The notes under the pieces were generated by a model. The model did no database searches. It worked only from the letters and a program-made list of their open reading frames with translations, and was not told where the DNA came from. From positions 1 through 5,149 of the forward strand of contig DATKQI010000330.1 of the NCBI GenBank assembly GCA_035532755.1: DNA of 5,149 bases. Reading direction: 5' to 3'. Positions 1 to 4,590 of this stretch are shown here, piece by piece (the stretch's first letter is position 1; every line of letters starts with the position of its first letter). The position numbers and the translations under genes are program-made. This DNA comes from DATKQI01 sp035532755. Lineage in GTDB: Bacteria; Pseudomonadota; Alphaproteobacteria; Acetobacterales; Acetobacteraceae.

Positions 1-238
1 GAAGCTGGCGATCGGCGAGTCGACCCTGCTCCGCCACGGCCCGCGCATGCGCGAAGGCCGCCCGCGCAAGCTCCGGGCCGGCTGCCTGCGCGAAGCCGTT
101 CCAGCCGCTGCCCTCCCCACCATGCTCGAGGGGGTGAAGGGCCGCGAGTCCACTGACCGCCCAGGCAGGCCTCCTGGGCCTTCTCCTTGCCGACATTGGC
201 CTGGCAGGATTCCTCGTGCCCGGCAGGTCAGAGGACGC
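1..238. other. Left flank, no confident gene
   Basis: This GC-rich stretch ends at the transposon. A plus-strand frame is open from the window edge into the element, with GC-rich third positions up to about 140. A minus-strand frame from ATG 194-196 is open to the window edge (65 codons) and is also compositionally gene-like, with an Ala-rich segment ending AAFAHARAVAEQGRLADRQL. In high-GC DNA opposite frames shadow each other, and I recognise no family in either. It could be the edge of a gene disrupted or bordered by the transposon, but the strand cannot be decided here. Confidence 0.3.
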
Positions 239-264
239 TGTCATTTTCCAAAGTCGGCTTCAGT
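239..264 (+). repeat. Left terminal inverted repeat with first TniA-type site (L1)
   Basis: The end begins TGTCATTTTC and continues into CAAAGTCGGCTTCAGT (249-264), a copy of the internal repeat motif found three times near the left end and twice near the right. It pairs with 4221-4246 on the minus strand. By family analogy TniA binds and cleaves here. The similarity to site L3 extends to 268: positions 249-268 match 349-368 at 17 of 20 bases, exactly 100 bp apart. Confidence 0.92.
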
Positions 265-317
265 GGGTGCCGTTGAAATATAACAGTTTACCCTGTCACA
301 GTCCTCTGCAATTCTGA

Positions 318-334
318 TCAAAGTGGGCTGCAGA
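318..334 (+). repeat. Internal TniA-binding-type repeat L2
   Basis: The stretch CAAAGTGGGCTGCAGA (319-334) matches the L1 motif at 13 of 16 positions and the right-end repeat core CAAAGTCGACTGCAG at 13 of 15. It is in the same orientation as L1 and offset from it by 70 bp. Elements of this family and Tn7 carry several transposase-binding repeats inside each end, and this is most simply one of them. Confidence 0.7.
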
Positions 335-347
335 AACCCGCATTTGG

Positions 348-368
348 TCAAAGTCGACCGCAGTGGGT
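348..368 (+). repeat. Internal TniA-binding-type repeat L3
   Basis: CAAAGTCGACCGCAGTGGGT (349-368) repeats the L1 motif with 3 mismatches in 20, offset by exactly 100 bp from L1 and 30 bp from L2. It ends about 19 bp before the tniA start codon, so a protein bound here would lie over the 5' leader. A weaker half-copy, CAGTGGGTTGCA (361-372), overlaps its downstream edge and resembles the L2 core. Confidence 0.72.
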
Positions 369-387
369 TGCAAATTGGAGGGCGGAT

Positions 388-2058
388 ATGGCCGACCTGT
401 CGCTCATCTCCGATGCGGCGTGGCGCGAGGCTCGGCGGCGGGCCGAGGTCATTCGTCCGCTGGCTGAGCGCGAGCGCCGGCCGCGCCATCTGATTCTGGC
501 TGCGGCGGCGGCGCTCGGTCTGTCGGAGCGCCAGACGTACACGCTGGTCCGCCGCTGCCTGGATGCGGGCGGCGATTTGACTGCGCTTCTGCCCGGCAGG
601 TCGAGCGGCGGCCGAGCCAAGCCGCGGGTCCCGACGGTGACCGAGGCCGCTCTGCATCAGACCGTCCACGAGCTGTATCTTACCCGGCAGAAGCCGACAG
701 CCGCGCGCGTTGTACGCGAGGTGCTCGGCCGATGCGGTGCCGGGAAACTGCGTTCGCCATCACCCAGCACGATCCGGCGCCGCCTCAAGGCGCTGTCCAT
801 CGCTGACCTGCGACACCGCGGCGAGGAGCACCCCGAAGCAAAGCCGGTGCATGGCCACGCCCCACACGGCCAGCACCCGCTGGACCTGGTGCAAGTGGAC
901 CACACGCCGATGGACCTGATCGTGGTCGACCCGATCGATCGTGAGCCGATCGGCCGGCCGTGGCTCACGGTTGCCATCGACACGTACAGCCGCTGCATCG
1001 CCGGCTTGCACGTCACCTTGGAGGCACCGTCGGCCACCTCCGTGGGGCTCTGCCTGACGCACGTGGCGATGGACAAGGCGCCCTGGCTCGCGCTGCGGGA
1101 GGTGGAGGCAAGTTGGCCGGTGCAGGGCAAGCCGCGTCGGGTTGGCGTGGACAACGGCTCCGAGTTCCATTCCCAGGCATTCGAGCGCGGCTGTGCCCAG
1201 CACGGCATCGCCATCGACTGGCGCCCGCCGGGACGACCGCATTTTGGCGGCGTGATCGAGCGGGTGATCGGCACGCTGATGGGCCTCGTGCATGACGTGC
1301 CCGGCACGACGTTCTCCAATGTCGGCCAGCGGGGAAGCTACGACAGCGACAAAGCTGCCTGTCTGACCCTGGAGGAAGTGGAACGCTGGCTCGCCATCGC
1401 CGTGGCGAAGTACTATCACCAGCACCCGCACGAGGGCCTGGATGGGCAGACGCCGCTGCGGCGTTGGCAGGAAGGCGTCGCCATGCTTCTGGCCGAGGGC
1501 GGCAGCATCCCGGTGCCGCGGGACCCGCGCGCGTACTTGGTGGACTTCCTGCCGGTGTTGCGCCGCAGCCTGCAGCGCGACGGGATCACGATCGATCACC
1601 TGACCTATTTCAGCTCCGCGCTGCGTGCCTGGATCACAGCGCGTGATCGGCCCGGCCCAGTGTTGGTCCGCCGCGACCCGCGCGACCTCAGCCGCGTGTT
1701 CATGCTCGACCCTCAAGATGACAGCTACCTCGAAGTGCCGACACGCGATCTATCGCGGCCGGCGATCTCGCTGTGGGAGCACCGCCTGGCGCGGCGGCGA
1801 TTGCGCGCCAGGCACCGCGGCGAGGTGAACGAGGCAGCGCTGTTCGCGGCCATCGAGGAGATGCACGCGGCCGAACGCGATGCCGCGCGGCTGACCCGGT
1901 CGGCGCGGCGAGACCGCGTGCGCCGGTCCGCCGCCCCCGGACAGCCTGCCGCACCGCCGCCAGCGACATTGGCCGCGCCGGCGAGCGCGCGGACCGGTGT
2001 TGCGGATGTGGCGGATGCCGCCGCGCCGTCTCCGTTCGACGTCATCGAGCAGTGGTAA
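388..2058 (+). CDS. tniA: TniA, DDE-family transposase
   Basis: The 556-residue product closely resembles Tn5053/Tn402 TniA (about 559 aa) and so looks full length. This TnsB/Mu-related enzyme cuts the transposon 3' ends and joins them to target DNA. Residues about 35-60 and 100-136 look like helix-turn-helix DNA-binding segments. The RNase H-fold catalytic core follows: D171 in LVQVDHTPMDLIVVD, D255 in GVDNGSEF and E291 in GGVIERVIGT, giving the DD(35)E spacing. Other family blocks are IGRPWLTVAID, LEAPSATSVGLCL and LVDFLPVLRR. The basic C-terminal region ends FDVIEQW, like the FDQIEEW ending I recall for Tn402 TniA; in relatives this tail contacts the ATPase partner. The ATG start has GGAGGG 5 nt upstream and fits the family N terminus. 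It is the first gene of the putative operon, with tniB 7 nt downstream. Confidence 0.96.
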   Translation: MADLSLISDAAWREARRRAEVIRPLAERERRPRHLILAAAAALGLSERQTYTLVRRCLDAGGDLTALLPGRSSGGRAKPRVPTVTEAALHQTVHELYLTRQKPTAARVVREVLGRCGAGKLRSPSPSTIRRRLKALSIADLRHRGEEHPEAKPVHGHAPHGQHPLDLVQVDHTPMDLIVVDPIDREPIGRPWLTVAIDTYSRCIAGLHVTLEAPSATSVGLCLTHVAMDKAPWLALREVEASWPVQGKPRRVGVDNGSEFHSQAFERGCAQHGIAIDWRPPGRPHFGGVIERVIGTLMGLVHDVPGTTFSNVGQRGSYDSDKAACLTLEEVERWLAIAVAKYYHQHPHEGLDGQTPLRRWQEGVAMLLAEGGSIPVPRDPRAYLVDFLPVLRRSLQRDGITIDHLTYFSSALRAWITARDRPGPVLVRRDPRDLSRVFMLDPQDDSYLEVPTRDLSRPAISLWEHRLARRRLRARHRGEVNEAALFAAIEEMHAAERDAARLTRSARRDRVRRSAAPGQPAAPPPATLAAPASARTGVADVADAAAPSPFDVIEQW

Positions 2059-2065
2059 GCAGCCG

Positions 2066-2965
2066 ATGGATATGGCGCATCTCCGCCCTGAGGCGCGCGA
2101 CCTGGCCCTGCTGCCCGCGACCGAGCGCCTGGCGAGCATGCCGGCCAATCGCTGGATCGGCTACACGCGCGCGAACCAGGCGATCACGTTGCTCGGGCGC
2201 CTGCTGGAGCGCGAGCCCGGCCGCGTCCGGCCGCGCAACCTGCTGATCGTCGGGCCGACCAACAATGGCAAGACCGCGATCGCCGGGCGTTTCCTCCGCG
2301 ATCACCCACAGCGCTCGTCGGCGGACGGCGAGCACGAGATTTTTCCGGTACTGCTGGTGCAGATGCCACCCGCACCCACGGTGGCCCGGCTGTATGCCGC
2401 GATCCTCGCCGGCCTTGGCGTTCCCGGCGCATTGCGCCCACGATCGCCGGATCATGAAGGCGCGGCGCTGCATCTGTTGCGCCGGGTTGAATGCCGCATG
2501 CTGGTGATCGACGAACTGCACAACCTGCTGGCCGCGTCGATCCCGCGGCAGCACGAGCTGCTCAATCTGTTGCGCTACCTGGGCAATGAGCTGCGCATTC
2601 CGCTTGCCTGCCTGGGGACGCGCGAGGCGTATCTGGCCATTCGCAGCGACGACCAGCTGGAGAACCGCTTCGAGCCGTTTCTGCTGCCTCCCTGGGAGGA
2701 CGGCCCGGAGTTCGGCCGCCTGCTCGCCAGCTTCGAGGCGGTGCTGCCGTTGCGCGAGCCGTCCGGCCTTGGGCTGCCGGCGATGCGCGCGGTGATATTG
2801 CGGCGCTCGGAAGGGACGATCGGCGAGGTGGCGGCGTTGCTCGTGGCCGCGGTCGAAGCGGTGCTGCTGGACGGCCAGGAGCGGATCGACACGGCTGCGG
2901 TGGAAAAGGCCGAGTATCAGCCGCCGACCGTGCGCCGGCGCCTGTTCGAACGCGAAGTGCGGTGA
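2066..2965 (+). CDS. tniB: TniB, AAA+ transposition ATPase
   Basis: The 299-residue product matches TniB of Tn5053/Tn402, an AAA+ ATP-binding protein related to TnsC and MuB. In the family it binds target DNA and links target selection to the TniA transposase. The Walker A motif GPTNNGKT lies at residues 63-70. Walker B is LVIDE, with D149 and E150, in CRMLVIDELHNLL. A conserved LGTREAYLAIRSDDQLENRFEP block (about 184-204) covers the sensor region. The frame is open from 1997, inside tniA, but family similarity begins at MDMAHLRPEA, which supports ATG 2066; ATG 2072 is a close alternative. No strong ribosome binding site precedes it, so translational coupling to tniA, whose stop lies 7 nt upstream, is likely. 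Its stop overlaps the tniQ start. Confidence 0.95.
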   Translation: MDMAHLRPEARDLALLPATERLASMPANRWIGYTRANQAITLLGRLLEREPGRVRPRNLLIVGPTNNGKTAIAGRFLRDHPQRSSADGEHEIFPVLLVQMPPAPTVARLYAAILAGLGVPGALRPRSPDHEGAALHLLRRVECRMLVIDELHNLLAASIPRQHELLNLLRYLGNELRIPLACLGTREAYLAIRSDDQLENRFEPFLLPPWEDGPEFGRLLASFEAVLPLREPSGLGLPAMRAVILRRSEGTIGEVAALLVAAVEAVLLDGQERIDTAAVEKAEYQPPTVRRRLFEREVR

Positions 2966-3396
2966 GCGGCATTGTCATTGATCACGTGCCCGGCCGCTGC
3001 TGGCCCTTGCATCCGCAGCCGTCCGAGTGGGAGGGCCTGGAGACGTGGGTGCGCCGGATCGCCGACACGTACGGGGTCAGCTACGACGCATTCCTCAAAC
3101 GTGCTCTCGGGCGCACAGGGCGCGGCGCGCGCGACCTGGACAGGATCTCGGAGGCGGAGCTTGCCCGTCTATCGGCCGGCACGGGCATGCCCGTCGAGCG
3201 GATGCGGGAGATGCTTCCCGCAATGATATGGGCGCGCGTGAACGAGCTGCAGGGCGGGCTGCTGACCGAGGACGGCAGCAAGGCGGTGGACGAGCTGCGG
3301 GTGACGATGAGGCGTGCAGCGCGGCGCCGCAACGCGTACGCGACGGCCGATGCGGGTCGTCTCGCAAGGCAAAACTGGGAGATTTATAGAGCGTAG
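2962..3396 (+). CDS. tniQ: Short TniQ-family protein (mini-TniQ)
   Basis: The 144-residue product starts at GTG 2962, which overlaps the tniB stop in GTGA, so the two are probably translationally coupled. Its start, CWPLHPQPSEWEGLETWVRRIADTYGVSYDAFLKRALGR in outline (residues 13-51), matches the TniQ N-terminal domain: a WPLHP-type lead, then the helical block with the usual RIA..YG pattern. TniQ/TnsD proteins take part in target selection with the AAA+ ATPase. Tn5053 TniQ is about 400 aa and has a Cys-rich zinc-binding region; this protein has a single Cys (C13) and no CxxC. There is no room for a longer form, because the frame ends at the res region and tniR starts 91 nt later. It may be a naturally short TniQ, as in type V-K CRISPR-associated transposons (about 170 aa), or a truncated one. 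The identity of the N-terminal half is fairly sure; function is open. Confidence 0.82.
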   Translation: MSGIVIDHVPGRCWPLHPQPSEWEGLETWVRRIADTYGVSYDAFLKRALGRTGRGARDLDRISEAELARLSAGTGMPVERMREMLPAMIWARVNELQGGLLTEDGSKAVDELRVTMRRAARRRNAYATADAGRLARQNWEIYRA

Positions 3397-3487
3397 ACAG
3401 AGTGACGGATTACGTGACAGCCTTGGAGGCGGCAGAGTGGATTGCGCGCGCTGTCGCGTAATCGGTCGTTTATGGAGCAGGCCCCAG
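3397..3487 (+). other. Candidate res site for TniR
   Basis: The gap between tniQ and tniR is where Tn5053-family elements keep the resolvase site. It holds a long inverted repeat: TGACGGATTACGTGACAG (3403-3420) and CTGTCGCGTAATCGGTCG (3451-3468) match at 15 of 18 bases when one is reversed, separated by 30 bp. The shared core CTGTCRCGTAAT resembles the TGTC-starting half-sites of serine resolvases. A weaker half-site facing the second arm (3468-3480, about 8 of 13 matches) suggests a binding site at roughly 3451-3480 that reaches the tniR ribosome binding site. Resolvase binding here would then also repress tniR. The crossover point cannot be placed from sequence alone. Confidence 0.7.
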
Positions 3488-4147
3488 GTGCTGATCGGCT
3501 ACATGCGGGTGAGCAAGGCGGACGGCAGCCAGGCGCTGGACCTTCAGCGCGACGCGTTGCTCGCCGCCGGCATTCCCGCCAGCCAGCTCTATGAGGACCA
3601 TGCATCGGGCAAGCGGGACGACCGGCCCGGGCTGGAGGCCTGTCTCAAGGCGCTGCGCGCCGGCGACACGCTTGTGGCCTGGAAGCTCGACCGCCTCGGG
3701 CGAGACCTGCGACACCTCGTCAACCTCGTTCACGATCTGACCGGGCGCGGCGTGGGGCTGAAAGTGCTGGCCGGCCAGGGTGCCAACCTGGACACCACCA
3801 CTGCGAACGGCCGGCTGATCTTCGGCATTTTCGCCGCACTGGCTGAGTTCGAACGCGAACTGATCATCGAGCGGACGCGAGCGGGCCTCGCGTCCGCCCG
3901 CGCCCGCGGCCGCAACGGCGGACGGCCGTTCAAAATGACCGCAGCCAAGCTGCGCCTCGCTCAGGCCGCCATGGGCCAGCCCGGCACGAATGTCGGCCAG
4001 CTTTGCGCCGAACTCGGCGTCACTCGCCAGACGCTCTATCGCCACGTGGACCCAAGAGGAGCCCTCCGGACGGATGGTGAGAAGCTGCTCGGGCGCGGCG
4101 GGCGGAAGGAAAGGCCGGGAGCCAGAGCGGTGCCAATTCCCGCATGA
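3488..4147 (+). CDS. tniR: TniR, serine resolvase
   Basis: The 219-residue product is a serine recombinase of the Tn3-resolvase type, which in this family resolves the cointegrate at res after replicative transposition. The catalytic domain begins MLIGYMRVSKADGSQ, with nucleophile S9 and R7. DRLGRD (68-73) supplies the conserved arginines R69 and R72. The long E-helix region is AEFERELIIERTRAGLASAR (119-138), followed by GRNGGRP. A C-terminal helix-turn-helix, VGQLCAELGVTRQTLYRHV (169-187), binds DNA. GTG 3488 is chosen because the family N terminus starts exactly there and GGAG (3474-3477) lies 10 nt upstream. The frame stays open back to 3314 inside tniQ, but that extension is unlike any resolvase. 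A short Arg/Gly-rich tail (about 201-219) runs toward the right end and looks specific to this element. Confidence 0.95.
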   Translation: MLIGYMRVSKADGSQALDLQRDALLAAGIPASQLYEDHASGKRDDRPGLEACLKALRAGDTLVAWKLDRLGRDLRHLVNLVHDLTGRGVGLKVLAGQGANLDTTTANGRLIFGIFAALAEFERELIIERTRAGLASARARGRNGGRPFKMTAAKLRLAQAAMGQPGTNVGQLCAELGVTRQTLYRHVDPRGALRTDGEKLLGRGGRKERPGARAVPIPA

Positions 4148-4197
4148 CGCGGCGAAGATGGCCGCAGCCGGACGCGCGGACCACCACGATCCCGGCC

Positions 4198-4214
4198 GCT
4201 GCAGTCGACTTTGG
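4198..4214 (-). repeat. Right-end TniA-binding-type repeat R2
   Basis: GCTGCAGTCGACTTTGG at 4198-4214 is a perfect 17-bp copy of 4221-4237, offset by 23 bp. Read on the minus strand it is CCAAAGTCGACTGCAGC, the same motif as L1, L2 and L3. The right end thus has two closely packed sites while the left end has three spread over about 120 bp. Confidence 0.85.
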
Positions 4215-4220
4215 CAATTC

Positions 4221-4246
4221 GCTGCAGTCGACTTTGGAAAATGACA
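4221..4246 (-). repeat. Right terminal inverted repeat with site R1
   Basis: On the minus strand this reads TGTCATTTTCCAAAGTCGAC and then TGCAGC, matching the left terminus at 18 of the first 18 and 21 of the first 23 bases. It defines the outer boundary of the element at 4246. The next five bases (AGTGG) do not repeat the five preceding the left end. Confidence 0.92.
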
Positions 4247-4258
4247 AGTGGAACAGTC

Positions 4259-4292
4259 ATAGGGTGTGATAAAGGACGTTATCACACTCTAT
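4259..4292. repeat. 34-bp palindrome: recombination-site-like or operator
   Basis: ATAGGGTGTGATAA (4259-4272) and TTATCACACTCTAT (4279-4292) are inverted copies at 13 of 14 bases around a 6-bp centre, AGGACG; the one mismatch would be a G-U pair in RNA. The ATAA-N6-TTAT core is the layout of XerC/XerD (dif-like) sites, although the outer bases do not match a dif consensus well. The overall 34-bp size also resembles tyrosine-recombinase core sites. GTGTGATAA is close to the TGTCTGATAA half-site of Tn3-type resolvases (8 of 10 in that alignment). A repressor operator is an equally simple reading. There is no T-run, so a classical terminator is unlikely. It starts 13 bp after the last transposon base. 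Confidence 0.6.
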
Positions 4293-4404
4293 AGCCAAAG
4301 GCGGGCAAGATGGCAAGGGGGAAGGACAGCGCGCTGAAAATCCTCGTGGTGAGCCCTGGGGGCAACGCCCCGCGGGTCGCTGACGTTTTGCCGGGGTGGC
4401 CTGC

Positions 4405-4470
4405 GCGGTCTGTGGTCAGGTTTGCGGTGCCCCGTAGCTCAACTCGGACGCAAACTCGGCCACAGCGCGC
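4405..4470. repeat. Long imperfect inverted repeat (stem-loop)
   Basis: Three nested arms pair in register: GCG (4405-4407) with CGC (4468-4470), CTGTGG (4410-4415) with CCACAG (4460-4465), and GTTTGCG (4420-4426) with CGCAAAC (4449-4455). Between the last two, 4416-4419 faces 4456-4459 with one normal pair, two G-T pairs and one mismatch. The loop is 22 nt (4427-4448). A competing pairing exists, GTCAGGT plus GCGG (4415-4427) with CCGCACCTGAC (4470-4480). It lies between converging genes, so an RNA structure, a terminator part, or a mobile-element hairpin are possible; no T-run follows. Confidence 0.5.
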
Positions 4471-4590
4471 CGCACCTGACGCCAGCGGCCGCCGGTGAGA
4501 CAGGACATTATCCCCGGTAGACACCGTAGCCTATCGGTCCCGTCAGTTGCGGGAGGGCGGCGGCTCGTAAGGCTTTTCTTCAGCGGCCTG

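Larger units (their letters stand above)
265..387 (+). promoter_or_regulatory. tniA leader and probable promoter region
   Basis: This 123-bp leader must hold the promoter of the tni genes if they are expressed from within the element. It contains a distinctly AT-richer patch (about 272-290) with a -10-like TATAAC at 279-284, but no convincing -35 box at proper spacing, so the exact promoter is not assigned. Repeat sites L2 and L3 lie between this patch and the tniA start, so TniA binding could repress its own transcription. A clear ribosome binding site, GGAGGG (377-382), sits 5 nt before the ATG at 388. Confidence 0.4.
239..4246 (+). mobile_element. Complete cargo-less Tn5053/Tn402-family (Tni) transposon
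   Basis: A 4,008-bp element is bounded by inverted ends that start TGTCATTTTCCAAAGTCG on the left and read identically on the minus strand from 4246 at the right; the first 18 bases match perfectly and 21 of the first 23 match. The TGTC start and TGTCATTTTC core are typical of the Tn5053/Tn402 family. Inside are tniA, tniB, tniQ and tniR, all on the plus strand in the family order, with a candidate res site before tniR. Relatives carry cargo (mercury resistance or an integron) between tniR and the adjacent end; here that slot is about 50 bp and empty. The five bases outside each end, GACGC on the left and AGTGG on the right, do not match, so no target duplication is seen. All four reading frames are open, though tniQ is unusually short. 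Confidence 0.93.
4247..4590. other. Intergenic right flank, no confident gene
   Basis: This 344-bp interval between the transposon end and the restriction-modification gene stop contains a 34-bp palindrome and a long stem-loop, listed separately. A plus-strand frame of 62 codons (4310-4498) and minus-strand frames (4282-4524, 4416-4628) exist. None has a convincing ribosome binding site plus a recognisable family. The minus frame around 4416-4505 reads LTGGRWRQVRRAVAEFASEL and could be a gene remnant, but it overlaps the stem-loop and is unproven. Confidence 0.4.

Noticed and set aside
657..1716. Long minus-strand open frames opposite tniA (for example 760-1716)
   Set aside because: They are antisense shadows of a clearly identified, high-GC transposase gene and resemble no protein family.
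1997..2065. Longer TniB start inside tniA
   Set aside because: The extra residues are a low-complexity Arg/Ser-rich shadow of the tniA 3' end; family similarity begins at ATG 2066.
3314..3487. N-terminal extension of the resolvase frame back to ATG 3314
   Set aside because: It overlaps tniQ, is unlike any resolvase N terminus, and the family start MLIGYMRVSK begins exactly at GTG 3488 with a ribosome binding site.
239..4246. CRISPR-associated transposon, suggested by the short TniQ
   Set aside because: No Cas gene, repeat-spacer array or guide-like repeat occurs in the window, and the element has a resolvase and res typical of Tn5053/Tn402.
4259..4292. Rho-independent terminator
   Set aside because: The stem is AT-rich and no T-run follows on either strand.
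4405..4480. Integron attC site
   Set aside because: The paired arms do not carry the RYYYAAC / GTTRRRY core sites, and no integrase or cassette is present.
4310..4498. 62-codon plus-strand frame after the palindrome as a gene
   Set aside because: No recognisable family, no clear Shine-Dalgarno, and its second half overlaps the stem-loop and turns Arg/Ser/Thr/Pro-rich like a random high-GC frame.
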